Notes: generated by a model not told the origin, from the letters alone. A stretch of 64,000 nt of DNA from Mastigamoeba balamuthi (GCA_902651635.1 CACRSC010000030.1:102229-166228), one strand, 5' to 3'; positions 1 through 11,938 are shown, counted from the first letter of the stretch. Translations and numbers: made by a program.

Positions 1-517
1 GCCCACTGGATGTCGCTGTACTGCGCCCTGCAGCCCTCGTGGCCCGCGCAGTAGCCGCTCCTCCAGAGGACGCAGAGCAGGATGAGCAGCATGAGGGCGC
101 TGGGCGGGCTGATGCGCTTGGCCCTCCGCGCGTAGAACTCCACCAGCGAGTGGCCGCTCCCCTCCAGCCCCCGCACCTGCCGCACCAGCCATCAGCACGG
201 GGACACCAGCTCGGCAGGCCAGAGAGAGAGAGGACAGGGGAGCGCACGACAGAGCCGAAGACGAGGAAGCCGCTGATGACGAAGAAGATGTCGACGCCCA
301 CGAAGCCGCCCTGCACCCAACCGAGGTGGAACAGCAGCACGGCGCTGACAGCGAGGGCCCGCAGCACCTGGATGTCCACCCGCCGCGGTGCGTGCTGCCT
401 CTCCTGCGGCTTCCCGTCGTCCCTCTCCCTCTCCCTGCCGTCGTCGTCCTTGCCCGCCTCGAGCTCGACGCAGACAACCGCGGTCCTGTGCTCAGGTACG
501 GGTAAACTCTGCGGCAT
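1..517 (-). CDS. OafA/YrhL-type membrane acyltransferase, N-terminal part (copy A, cut by window edge)
   Basis: The minus strand opens with an ATG at 517-515 and reads MPQSLPVPEHRTAVVCVELE, then a charged linker, then RRVDIQVLRALAVSA and the first membrane segments of an acyltransferase-3 domain. From the RRVDIQ motif onward (about position 385 down to 1) it is nearly identical to the gene at 3297-5750, including the first intron (roughly 175-258), which differs mainly in the length of its CT run. The N-terminal 35-40 residues are clearly different. Known family role: transfer of acyl groups to extracytoplasmic glycans or lipids by a multi-pass membrane enzyme. The gene points away from copy B, and its 3' part lies outside the window. 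Confidence 0.75.
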   Translation of the reverse strand, partial: MPQSLPVPEHRTAVVCVELEAGKDDDGRERERDDGKPQERQHAPRRVDIQVLRALAVSAVLLFHLGWVQGGFVGVDIFFVISGFLVFGSVVRSPVLSLSGLPSWCPRADGWCGRCGGWRGAATRWWSSTRGGPSASARPAPSCCSSCSASSGGAATARATRAAGRSTATSSG

Positions 518-753
518 TGTGTTGTGAGGGGTTGTGGTAACACAGGCCTTGCTTGAACCTGAATTTCCGTTTTGAAATTAACCGTTCCAGTGGATCCGCA
601 CTCTCAAATCTCACACTTCGGGAGAATCGGACCTTCCAAGCTTGATGACACCCCAGTGGAGGCCATCTCGAACGCAATGATCTTGCCCAACAAGTGTTAG
701 CGAGAAAGGTATATTGAAATATTACGGCACATCTCCATAGTTGATTTCTTCCT

Positions 754-975
754 TCACCAAGTCAGTATTGCAAAAATGGGCCCATGCGACTCGGCCGTTC
801 GTCGGGCCGTGGACTTCTTTGTGGCGCAGTGGCGAGTCAGCAGTGCAGGTGCCTCCACCAGAAGAACCTGAATGGCGCCGAGGACGACGCCACAAGTGCC
901 AGCACGGGCATCCCCTGCTTCACAACGCCCCTGCTGGATGACCAGGGCAGAGAGTTCAGTACAATGCAATGATTG
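754..975 (+). pseudogene. 3' remnant of a TMEM184/OST-alpha-family gene
   Basis: This piece reads RRAVDFFVAQWRV and, in a shifted frame, RCLHQKNLNGAEDD followed by FTTPLLDDQGREFSTMQ and a stop at about 970-972. These match, in order, the C-terminal tail of the intact gene at 57.6-59.9 kb (GAQWRV, RCLHKEEPAGLQ, ETPLLDQ) and the remnant at 33.27-33.42 kb. The reading-frame change between the first two blocks, and the absence of all upstream exons and membrane segments, indicate a broken gene end. It lies in AT-rich sequence between the two divergent acyltransferase genes. Confidence 0.5.
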
Positions 976-3233
976 CCAGTCTGTCACACTGAAACCCACA
1001 TTCAATTGAAGCGTAAATGACCTACCTGGGTACTGCCTTCATTTCCATTCTGGCATTGGTGGGCAGGAATTGCAGTCATTTATTAGAAAATTCCATAGGT
1101 TCATGCCCTTAAGAACATACCACTCTAATTATGCAAAAAATGAAATGTTCTCTTTTAAAAGGCAACAACTGCCTATAGACCACCCTGTAATATCACACCC
1201 CTCTGAGAATATTATAAACCAGTTCTTTAACTAAGAAACCAACGGAGTGAGATGCAATACCTTAACAGATTACAAACTTCATAAGTGGAAGTAATTTTGT
1301 AAGGAATTTCGAGAAATGGAAGGCAAGAGAAATTCAGAAGGAAAATGAAGAAAACTGGAAGATCAGATTGCATGCAGCAGAAAAGAAAAAAAGCCGTGTA
1401 CCCAGATGGGGTAACCGAAAAAGGAAAAAGTTAACCAAAATGGATGAAGACCCACACCGGTACTCATGTGGGTTACTTACAAGAGGTGCACAGTACAATG
1501 TGGGTACTGGTGACATTTCCTATTACTTTCATCTTCTAAAGTATCATTTATTACTGCATTCAGTGATGTGCAGCATGGATTAAATGGTGTTCCATATCTA
1601 GTACACATGCTTAAGTTGGTGTTGTCTTTCTTGGCCTTCAGGACATCATGTAGCTGAGCAGGCAGTGAATATTCAATTAAGCTCTGTACATACTCATGTT
1701 CTATTACATAGAATAAATTCTATGTAATAGGGTTGAAATAGGTTATCAGTGCATGCTAAGTGACTGTGAGAGTATACTCAGAGAACCCCTTTTGCCCAGT
1801 CTGCAATGTGCATTGAGCCACATTTGGCTTGGCCCCAAACTTTAAGTGGTAGCACTCTATGGTAAGCCCTTCAAGCCTCTTAACAGGGTTTGTTGGAATC
1901 ACCTTAAGGGAATCTAGTATCCATGATTACAAAGAAGTCTTCAGGATGAAGACCGGCCTTCTGGCTTCATTGAGCCTGCCTGCCTTTGCTCTCGAACATT
2001 CTTGAATTCAGCTGTTTTGGAGCAAAGATAAAGCTGTGATCATGCATGCTCTTTTTACCAGTATTTGCAGCACACTGGATATGAATACATTGAAGACTGT
2101 AAGGCAAACATGTTCTTAATCCACCAGCTTCAGAAAACGGAACTTAGCAAAGGAATTGGAAGCATCTGCTTAAGGGTTGAAAATTTCTCTTAGAATGAAC
2201 CAAAACAGGTAAACTGCAGAGTCTTCTTCCCTGACTGCACTTCTGCATTTTCCCTGACCTTGAAGTAAGATGACCTTCTCTGCTTTTTATCAAGTGTAAG
2301 TGCTTGAAACACCAGGTTAGGTGTACTGTTGGACAAGGAAGCAAAGTGAGAGTCAAGGTCTCCCTGCCCCTTTGCAGCTTCCTCTCTTTTCACTGCCTTG
2401 AGCTCCTTCTGCTAAAACTCAACCTGAGCCTCGATCTTAATGAAGAGTGAGTACTGAAGGGAAGAGATAACAGTACCTGCTGCCTTCATGCAAAAGACAG
2501 GGTTGTAGATTCCTGTCCTTCTTTCAATCACTGCAGGGTCTCTTCTTGAAGAGAGCTTAACATTACCCAAATCATGTACCTGAAGAAAGTCCAGATCTGG
2601 GTCTCCCCAACTAAGCCTGTTGATGAGCTCTGTTGCCTCTCTAAAAATGGCTCTAAGAGATGATTCCTTAAGCTCTGGCAGGGGCTTGTGTCTTTCCGCT
2701 CTCTACTTACACAATTTGGAGTTTGATTCTTCATGTAATGATAATACAATAATACCTGGCTTGGTCTTTGAAGGTATCTAGCCTTCTGGGAGGCCTTTTG
2801 CTATACAGGAGCCGGTTCTTGAACCTAAGCCATGGAGAATCCGGGAAGTGGGGTGCTTTTGATCCATGTAAGGATCCTTTTCTTTGTTCCCGGTCCAGTG
2901 TTTCTCCTGGTGACCGCGAAGCAGCCCCGCAAGCGTCAGCCACCACAAAAAAACAAACTGACATACGGGGGTGGGCGGCGGGGGTGGGCAGCAGTGGCGG
3001 GTGGAGGGGGCGCCATGTTGTGTGCCTCGTTTCCTCCTCGGATTCCCGGCTGCGTGTCCGTCGGATTCCCGTTTCCGTCTGGCGGAGAGCAAATCCGACC
3101 CGAATTCTGCCCGGGGTCGGATGCGGCCCATTCGCGGTGCTCGTTGCCGTTAGGCCTCAGCGCAGCCCCGAGAATGAGTGATAGAATAGTGTAGTCTACG
3201 GTGGGCCAAATTGTGCTCAGAGGATAAACAGAC
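976..3233. other. AT-rich intergenic block without a recognised gene
   Basis: From about 976 to 2750 the sequence is AT-rich with only short, unconvincing reading frames and no recognisable protein motif. From about 2760 it becomes GC-rich and leads into the acyltransferase start at 3297, so it is probably promoter and 5' UTR. A perfect local palindrome around a run of TACATAGAATAAATTCTATGT lies at about 1705-1725. No RNA gene or complete mobile element was seen. Confidence 0.5.
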
Positions 3234-3296
3234 TTGCGTCACTGTGGCCTCCATCCCTGCCGATCCCCAGATAGCAATCGTACCCCCACTCGCAAC

Positions 3297-5750
3297 ATGC
3301 GCGCCGTTTCCCCTCGAGCAGAGGAGAGCTCAGTCGTGGCCGTCCAACTCGAGACGGCCCCTGTGAGCGGAGATAGGATTGAGTCAGAGAACGGCAAGTC
3401 CAAGCAGCATGAGGGGTCTCAGGCCACTGCCACTCGGCGGGTGGACATCCAGGTGCTGCGGGCCCTCGCTGTCAGCGCCGTTCTGCTGTTCCACCTCGGT
3501 TGGGTGCAGGGCGGCTTCGTGGGCGTCGACATCTTCTTCGTCATCAGCGGCTTCCTCGTCTTCGGCTCTGTCGTGCGCTCCCCTGCTGTCCTCTCTCTCT
3601 CTCTCTGGCCTGCCGAGCTGGTGTCCCTGTGCTGACGGCTGGTGCGGGGCAGGTGCGGGGGCTGGAGGGGAGCGGCCACTCGCTGGTGGAGTTCTACGCG
3701 CGGAGGGCCAAGCGCATCAGCCCGCCCAGCGCCCTCATGCTGCTCGTCCTGCTCTGCGTCCTCTGGAGGAGCGGCTACTGCGCGGGCCACGAGGGCTGCA
3801 GGGCGCAGTACAGCGACATCCAGTGGGCGGCGCTGCAGGGCGCCAACGTGAACCAGCTCCTCAAGAAGGGCGGCTACTTCGTCGACACAGATCCCAGCAT
3901 CGTCCTCCACTTCTGGTCCCTGGCCGTCGAGGAGCAGCTCTACGTCGCCGTCCCCCTCATGTTCTGGGTCCTGCGGCTCCTGTGCCGGACCACCGCGACG
4001 TACAGCAGGGTCGTGGGGCCCTTCCTGGCCCTCACAGCACTGGTGTCATTCGAGACCATGTTGGCACTTTCTGACAAATGGAGGTTCTACTCAGCGGCCA
4101 GCAGGTACTGGGAGTTCGCCCTTGGTGCCCTCGTTGCCAGATACGATATTCGTCAGTTTGTAATGACACGATTGAGATGCCATCAGGCAACACTCGTTAT
4201 TCTGTATCTTATTGGGTGGGCTGCCCTCGTTGCTGCATGTGTGTTTCTCCCAAGGTTCGCTTCCCTCTACTCATTCATTTTTCTCACCGTCAGGACAGCA
4301 AATCATATCCCAATACCCTTACTGCAGTCGTATGCCTTAATACGATGATTGTTATTGGGTGCAAAATTGAGTACAGAGCACCGGTACTGAAGCAGATTGG
4401 AGATCTGTCATACTCGATCTACCTGTACCACTGGCCAATCATCATTCTCTGCAAGCATTATATGGGCCTTTCTATGTCCCAGAAGCCTGTGTGGATGGCT
4501 GCACTGGTCCTCACAGCCACCTTTGCAGCTGCAAGTTACCATCTAATCGAGGTTCCGACTGGGTGAAGTGAATCTACTAACCCTTACTTTGCAGAAACCA
4601 CTGCAGAAGAGGTCGCTACGGTGCTGGGTGTCCATGTGCCTTTTGGCTCTTGGGTTGTTCCTTCCTTGGTTAGTGGCATTTTCTGCAAGGAGGGGTAGTA
4701 TACCTATTACCCGGTAAGATATCACAACCAGAGCTTCAGTACTTACGGTTCTCAGAGATATTCCGTTTTCGAACCAATGGAAAGGCCGGTGTAACTCATC
4801 CTACATCGCCCAAATTCCTTGGATTGCTGATGGCAATGAATTCTCGCCCTCGATTCTGAGACAAAATTCATTTTCTCTCAAGATGTTTGGCTCAGACCCT
4901 CTATGTAGTAAGCTACTGGGTGATCCAAGTAAGCCCCTCATCCCGGAGAAGCGTCTACACACTCTCTCAACCAAAGTGGCATTTGCTTTCAATGGTGATT
5001 CGCATATGATACAACTGTGGAGGCCCATGTATGAATATGGAGAGAAACTTGGAGTATCGATGTATGTTGGAGGCGTGCCACATGGTTATTTCTCCAACTT
5101 TGAGGCCATGTGGAACCCTCCTGACTTATGGTCCCCAACCCGCTTTGCCACCCGTGTCACTTTACTTAACTGGAGGGTGTGTCTACGCCCAATTTAATCT
5201 CGATTCACGATATTGCAAGCAGAATCGGATAGCAAGGGCACTCTGGGGCAAGGCGTCTTGGGAAAGTGACTTCAAGAGATACACCAAGCAGTGGATTGAG
5301 AGGTCAAACTGCACTGTGGTTCTCGTGGACAACCCCATGTGGCTGAATTCTGACAACAGAGACGACACTGGTCATGCCCCAAGCCAGTGCCTCAGGACAA
5401 AGGATGCATCGCAGTGCATCTACAACAGGTGGGTCGTCTTGCAAAGTCCGGAGATCGTATGGATGCACAGCCTTCTGACAGAGAACCCTGAACTGGGAGA
5501 CCGCGTGGAGGTGGTGAGCTTCAACGACCTTGTGTGCTGGGACGGCAAGTGCCACAGCCACGTGCACAACGTGCCAGTGTATGGCGATTGCTCGCACTAC
5601 ACCAACATGTATGTGGCGTATGCCACAAACTTCATGATGGCACGGCTGCGGTCAACCAAGTGCTTTCAGAGCCTCGAAATGACCTTCGATGCCCGTGCAA
5701 AAATGGACCTAGTGTATGGTCCAGCAGCTCTGCCACAGACCATTATCTGA
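3297..5750 (+). CDS. OafA/YrhL-type membrane acyltransferase with C-terminal SGNH-like domain
   Basis: Six exons (3297-3572, 3653-4254, 4299-4551, 4595-4713, 4756-5176, 5223-5750) join in frame to 732 residues. An in-frame alternative start lies upstream near 3234. Residues about 55-430 form the acyltransferase-3 multi-pass domain: RRVDIQVLRALAV, VGVDIFFVISGFL, YARRAKRISPP, HFWSLAVEEQLY and GDLSYSIYLYHWPI are hallmark motifs. The C-terminal part carries FAFNGDSHMIQLW, resembling the GDSH block of the SGNH esterase domain often fused to this family, which would make it a surface glycan O-acyltransferase (inference). Introns are 42-80 nt; the third has a textbook TACTAAC branch site. GC content falls sharply inside exon 2 near 4040: upstream is near-identical to copy A, downstream is much AT-richer. 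Confidence 0.85.
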
Positions 5751-5940
5751 ATCACGATACCAGGCAAACGCCACGACTAGATTGCCCGATTGCATAAATA
5801 CACAGAAGCGCATTGCCCTTCGTTGTGCTGTTGGTTGCCAATGGCCTGAATTCACTGAATAACTAGTAGTGTTCGTGTTTACTTGTTTACTTGAGCAGCG
5901 TCGTTTACGAGGTGCACTGCACCCCTTGCAGATGAAATGC

Positions 5941-8900
5941 TCACACTGCAGTGTCCTGCTGCTTCTGCTGCTCTCCACTCACCGCGCTGCCGTCCGTGTG
6001 CGAGCTGCACACGGCAGCGGACGACAAGGGCGCTGCGAGGGGGTCTGCTGGCGGCGGGATGATGCCAAAGGGCAGCACAGGCGCCAGCGACACCGATGGA
6101 AGGACAAGCTCGGGGGAAACAGGCATCACGTTGAGGTCGACGCGCTGCGTCATCAGGATTGATGACCCCGAGCTGCCGGGGGGCACAGGGCTCGTGCTGA
6201 ATGAGAGCGTCCCGGGGAACCCCGGGGCGATGGAGCTGGCGGGCCCCAGCCTCGTCTCGAACACCGTGTCCACAGAGGCTGCCACGAAGTTGACCGACGT
6301 GGTGTCGATGGGGATGTTGGGCGCAGCTGCCTTGCGCCGCTGGCCCCTGCACACGAGCCCCACGACGAGCGCCACGACGACCACTGCGATGCAGAACACG
6401 CCGCCGCCCACGCAGCCCCCGATGATCGCTGCCGTGTTTATCGAACTGCGGACGCCCCCGCCCGACGTGAGTGAGAGCACACAGAGAGTGGGACAACGGG
6501 GGGCAGCGCAGCGCACTCCTTGCCAGTGCCGACGGGCGCGCACGAGTCGTAGCGCCAGTCGGACAGGCGGCACGTCGGCGGGGGCTGGCCGGACCCCGTC
6601 GCAGCGACGCACTGCTGGGCGTCCTCGCACCACCCGCACCGCGAGTCCCCCAGGCACGTCCTGCACAACGTGTGCTCCGCGCAGGCGTCCGGCTCAGCGG
6701 ACGAGCTGCTGGCCGTCTCGTTGTCCATCGGCAGCGCGGCGACGAGCTGCACGACAGCGAAGGAGAACCACGGCAGGACGACCGTCACCCTGCGCGACCC
6801 CGGCAGCACGCGCGTCACGGGGACCACCTCCTGCGGGCTGCGCGAGCCGGGCGACGCTCCCGACAGCACCGTGACGACCACCGACGCCGGCGCAGCTGTG
6901 GTCCCCGCCAGCGCGAACGTCACCGCGATGGGCACTGCGTTCCAGTTGGCCGCCCTGAACACGACGCCGCCCAGCGCTGTGCGGCACGCGGCGGCGCTGA
7001 CGCTCGCGGGCGCCGTCGTGGCGAGGGTCCAGGAGCACGGGGTGTCTGCGACCATGCGGTGCACGTGGTACGAGGGCAGCGGCGCCGCCTGCGCGCTGTC
7101 GAAGGCCACGAGGCCCACGTTGGCCTGCGCCCAGTTGTCGTTGCGCAGCGCGGGGACCAGCGAGTACCGCGACACCACGTCGGCGTTGCTCTCGGTGCCG
7201 ACGAGCCACGCGCCCTCGGCGGCGGCGGCGTCGGCGGTGGCCGCGTCGGTCGGCATGTGCGCGTTGGTGACGGCGACCATCGGCAGGCGCCTGTCGTAGC
7301 CGTCGTACCTGTGCTGGCCCTGCTGCATGGCGGCCTGGAACTGCTCGAACCGTTCGACCCACGTCGTGCAGTACGTGCGGTCTGCGATGCCAGGACAGCG
7401 CGGAGGTGAGCTGTGGCCGAGGTCCTGGGGATGGGGCGCGGTGGGTGGGACGCACTGCCCATGCACGGGTTGTTGGACGTGGGCGCGGCGGACGCGGTGA
7501 TGTTGACCGACGGGAACGCCGCCGCTATGGCCCTGAGCATCGGACCGAAGAAGCGAGCGTAGTCCTGCGTGCTGGTCTCGAGTCCGCTGCCGATCTGCAC
7601 CTCGGAGACGCCGAAGGGCTGCGGGTGGCCCATCTTCCCCCTCAGCGCCCCGTACTTCGTGGCAGCGCTGCCCATCGCGAACTCAAGTGTGTTCACTGTG
7701 TGGTGCAGCCTTCCTAAGTACCAGAGGGCCGAGAATGAACGAAGGGGGCACGTTGACTCACCAGCCTCCAGCGCACAGCCCGCGGGGCTAGAGGACGCGG
7801 GGTACGTCCCGTTGATGTGCCCGGCGAAGAGGGACAGGATGGGCCTGGCGCCGAGGGCCTCGGAGAGCACCAGGAACTCGTAGAGGCCGAAGGCGTCGGT
7901 GCTCCAGAACCCCCGGGCTGCGTTGTAGTGCCCCGGCCTCGCGTCGGCGTCGCCCAAGGTGGGAGCCATGTGCCAGCGCGTGGCCTCGCTGGCGCCCTCG
8001 AGGTCGCTGCCCCACGGGAACTGCAGGAACGAGGGCTTCAGCGCCGCCAGGGCGTCGTACAGGTCCCTGCGGAAGAGCCTGGTGGCGCAGCAGAGCTGTG
8101 AGCTGCGGCGTCGGATGGCGTCGTGGGCGCGCACCCCTTGACGGCGTCCGCGGGGACCAGCGAGAAGCTGTCGAGCCTCACAGTGCACTCGCCAGCCACC
8201 TTCACCTCGAACACAAAGTGCGACGTCGGCGCCGCCGCCTTGCCCGTGAGCGCGAACTCGACCAGCGACCACCCGGTGCCGGCGCCGACGACCTTTGTGG
8301 CCTGGCTGCTCACCACCGCGCCCTCCGGGCTCCGCAGGAACGCCGACACCGCGAGGGAGCACGTCGACGCAGCCCTCACGCGGCCCGCGTACCTCGAGCC
8401 CGGCTTGCAAGCGATGCCCCAGAAGCCGGGGTTGTCGAGCTGCACCTCCGCGGGCCCCGTGGACGACACGGCCACGTGCACGGGGTTCGTGTCGTAGAGC
8501 GGCGACGACGTCTGCAGCGCCACCGCGGCGGCCCCGCTCGTCACGTTGTACGTCCACGGGCGCATGTCCGTGGCCACGGGCGTCGCGCTCGCGTGGGCGC
8601 CGTCGCCGAGGACGCCCCTGCCCAGCGCCTCGAAGTCCCTGTTGCGGATGAGCTGCGCGTGCAGCCCGCCCTCAAGCCCGAAGTTCACTTCTGCGGGGCC
8701 GCGCTTCTGTGAGTCCCGTTCGGAGCGACAGGGCGGCCAGCTTGGGCCCTCACCTTCCAGAGTGATGCCCAGACGTGCGTTGATCTTATGGACTCTGGGC
8801 GGCGTTGCCGAGACGTTTGCGAGGATCGGCGGGCTCAAGACTCTGCGGAAGCTCCACGACGCCCTGTCGTCGGTCCCGACGTCCGTCGAGCCCAGCAGGT

Positions 8901-10102
8901 GCGCGACGGCCGCGGTGGCACACTTATCCGTGTCTGCGGCATCGCGTAGGGCGAGGTAGGACCTCGTGCGTGGGTTGTAGAGCGAGAAGACGCCGAATTG
9001 GCGGCCCTGCGGGTCCTTGGAGACCACGAACGTGCAGTTCTCCTCGATGCCGTCTGGCTTGGACAGGGTGGCCACTGTTCCGTTGAAGCAGACGTACAGG
9101 TCCATGTGGTACAGCGGCCTGATGGAGACCGCCAGCGGGTCACTGGCCCTGAGGCCCTGCGCGGAGTGGTTGGACGAAAAGAAGCGAAAAGGAGCGCAAA
9201 AACAAAGTCAGCGTCTTCTGCACAGTTTTACCTTGGAGATCACCCAGTTGTAGTCGTAGGCCGTGTCGTAGAGCGACGACGACGCCACGAGGGAGCCCGA
9301 GCAGTAATACCACTGGATCTTGCGCTCGTCCGCGTAGAACCCCGCCTTGATCGAGACGATCGTGGTGTCGACGGGGATCCACGTGGCGCTCTGGGGCGAC
9401 GCGGGGAACGCGCTGAGCTGCACGTCGAAGGCGCTGAACTTGCCCGTGACGAACCAGCTGGCGCAGTAGCCCGTCAGCGACGTCGCCATCGTGAGGTACC
9501 TGCCCTCGTTGACGAACGAGACGAGGCCCACGTCCGACAGCCCCGCGACCTTCCTGAATGTGCACTAGAGGCCCAACAAGGGAAAATTGCCCAATTGAAC
9601 CCCAAGTTAGAAAGTTTGTCTGCACCCCTATGTCTCCCAGAGACTTCAACCCGCTCGATTCTCGGGCAACGCACGAGCAGAGGCGCGGTCGGGCTGCTGA
9701 CGACGACGGCGGAACCAGTGCGGTCGCTTGCGCAGAGGAACGTGTCGGGAATGTTGAAAACGCGCAGCGAGACGTGGGCGGCGTCCGTCGACCCGTTGAC
9801 CGCGGGCTCCTCGCGCCACATAAAGTCCGTCTCGCCCCACACGGGAGCAGTAGTGTACACTGCGCGGCGCCCGTGCGGTCAGCGACACCAGGGCGGAGTG
9901 CGTAATATGTGCAGTAATTTATAATCGGCAAGTGCGGACCGTTTCCCTTGGGGCCCTCGCAGTGCCGCAAGCTCATCGCGGGCTCGGCTGCGGAGTAGAA
10001 CGACTGCAGCAGCGGGGCGCGGGCGGCGCACACCAGCCCCGCGGCGGGGAGCAGCAGGAGCAGCAGGCGCTGCGCGGTGCGGGACAGCTGGCGTGTCTGC
10101 AT
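5941..10102 (-). CDS. Surface AbfB-GH51-PSI protein with one membrane span; GH51 catalytic glutamates missing
   Basis: The start is the ATG at 10102 and begins a signal peptide (MQTRQLSRTAQRLLLLLLPA). Next come beta-trefoil-like AbfB repeats (SLRVFNIPDTFL, LVSFVNEGRYLTM, VFSLYNPRTRSYLAL), then a GH51 alpha-L-arabinofuranosidase region (INARLGITLE, EVNFGLEGGLHAQLIRNRDFE, ALKPSFLQFPWGSDLEG, RPGHYNAARGFWSTDAFGL). A PSI domain follows (CRTCLGDSRCGWCEDAQQC), then a membrane span (about residues AAIIGGCVGGGVFCIAVVVV) and a proline-rich tail of about 130 residues. At the position of the family acid/base motif IGNE the protein reads IGSG, and at the nucleophile motif EYAV it reads TNAH, so hydrolysis is unlikely. 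It is more plausibly a carbohydrate-binding receptor (inference). Several short introns interrupt it: one ends at 9860 and begins most likely at 9939, others lie near 9550, 9170, 8740, 8090, 7720, 7400 and 6500. Confidence 0.8.
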
Positions 10103-11064
10103 CTCGGGGGGAACGAATAGCGAATGAACCAAAGTTGCTGCGCTGCAAATGCACTTGACGAGATCTTTCCTACTGACGAGGGCGTCCCTCCGAACCCGCA
10201 CCTGCCGCCGGGACCCCCGCCCCAGGCCGCCTGACGCGGCGCGCCGAGTGCACGCTCACGGGCCCGCAGAGGCGGCGCGCTGTCGCGGGGGGAGGAGAGC
10301 AGGCGCCTGCATCTCCGACGTCGTGCAGCGGAAAAGACGACGGAACGGGCAAGCATCAAGCGCGAGAATGAGTCACGGCACTCTGGAAAACGGAGCCCAA
10401 AAGAAGACCTGGTGCTGGATTATAGCTCCAAGGGTGCTCCCTTCAGAAGGGTACAGAACCGGCGAAACTGACCCGGAAAAACGAGGGAAACGGTGCATCG
10501 CTGTTGCGGCAAGGTGCACTGCGGCACCCACGAGAGCAGTTGGGGTCCTTCTCCAAAGGCCAGCGTCTGCACGAGGGTGCCAGCAGTTATTCCACTTCGC
10601 CTGAAAATCTGCGTGGCGGTTTGCACTGCGACACTGGAAAACCCGACACACGAATGACTCCACGAAGACTCCTCCACAGACGCCTGCATAGCACCGCGCG
10701 AGGGAGCTCCTGTAAGAGCCGCTGGACACAAAGTGGGCAACGCCACCCGGTGGCCCACGGCCCGGCAGCCAGGGCGGCCGACGAACGGCGTTGAGCAGGA
10801 GTTCTTGGCTGCTTGCCGGCCTCTGACTGCTAGATCACGCACCATCGTCTCTCCGGCTGTTGCGGATTGTCCAACTCACGCTGAGCCTTTGATCGAGGCT
10901 CTGTTGGCTGTGCGCGGCGCCAAGCTTGTGACGCCGCCATCGCCCTCGGCAGATAAACCGGGTGGTACAATCAGAGGTATAACAAGGCGCCTCCTCGACC
11001 TCGCGGGTCGCGAAGTGTGGGGCGGAGATGGCGGACGGACGCTTCATTCAGTCCCTCTCCCGCC
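10103..11064. other. Upstream region with no convincing gene
   Basis: Sequence between the start of the GH51-like gene (minus) and the unidentified plus-strand gene. It is moderately GC-rich and has open frames on both strands that show no domain, signal peptide or consistent splice pattern. It probably holds the divergent promoters. Confidence 0.4.
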
Positions 11065-11938
11065 ATGGTATCTGAACAAGATAACAATTACCGGAGATTC
11101 GAGGCATCAATCAACTGTTCATGAAGCGCGCCAGCAGCAGCGCGTCGACCGCGGCACGGAAACGCGCGCGCGGGCTCGCGACCGGAGAGCTGGCCAAAAA
11201 GCAAGGACCAGAGCTTCCCACGACCACACCGCAGAACTGCCGGGCAGCGGGACCTCCGCGGACAATCGAGGGTCTTTGCCTTTCTCAAATCAAGCAGCAC
11301 TATGCTTTCTGTACTCACTGGATCCGCAACAGGGCGAGTGCTCACGCCGCTGATGAAGGAGGTCGGGAACCGGCCGTGGACGAGGTGGTCGAAGAGCCTC
11401 AAGCAGCGGCTGGTCTCGCAGCTCACCTCTGTCGTCTGCATCGATGCGCGGGGGCAGGAGAACATGGAGGGCGCCATGCTCTACCACAACTTCAAGCAGC
11501 AATGGCTCTCCTTCCTCCAGCACAACCTCGAGGTCAGCTCTCCCTCTCATCGCACGGCCGTGGCTCAACGCAGGCGCCAAGATCTGGGAGCAGGTCGATC
11601 CCGTCTACGCAGTGATCGACACGAGCGCGCTTGGCAGTCCTCCCACTGCTGCTGCTGCACTGGCAGAAGCTCTGGCAGGTGATCCCGACGATTACACCGC
11701 GGGCACTCAGACTCACTCCGCTGCAGGCTACGCGCAGTGTGCGACCGAAAGCTCCTCGGACAGCAGCGTGACTGCCGGACCACTGGCCGGCGTTGCAGAG
11801 TCGCGGATGGTCTACTCGTTCACCGGTGCCAACGGCCTCGCTCTCTCCCTCCAATTCGCTGGGCACATCCAGTCGCAGTGCCCCGGGCTCAGAGTGCACA
11901 TCCTCGACACCGGGGCCAACGCGGCACTGATCGTGTAG
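11065..11938 (+). CDS. Unidentified gene, probably several exons
   Basis: The best-supported coding block runs from about 11,302 to 11,532 and reads RVLTPLMKEVGNRPWTRWSK, then QLTSVVCIDARGQENMEGAM and FKQQWLSFLQHNLE. An intron of about 40-50 nt starting GTCAGC follows, and an exon beginning IWEQVDPVYAVIDTSAL continues to a stop at 11,936-11,938. The 5' end is unclear: an ATG at 11,065 (MVSEQDNNYRRFEAS) is followed by a stop after 19 codons, so at least one intron would be needed to connect it. I do not recognise the product. It has no obvious signal peptide or membrane span. It is convergent with HEATR5. Confidence 0.35.

Noticed and set aside
2768-3194. Overlapping open frames upstream of the acyltransferase
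   Set aside because: Several frames are open only because the stretch is GC-rich; none shows a motif, and it is better read as promoter and 5' UTR.
9860-9888. A possible 29-nt intron in the GH51-like gene (GTGTCG...GCGCAG)
   Set aside because: A donor at 9939 (GTCCGC) with the same acceptor gives an 80-nt intron, also in frame. That removes an AT-rich, intron-like stretch and matches intron sizes elsewhere.
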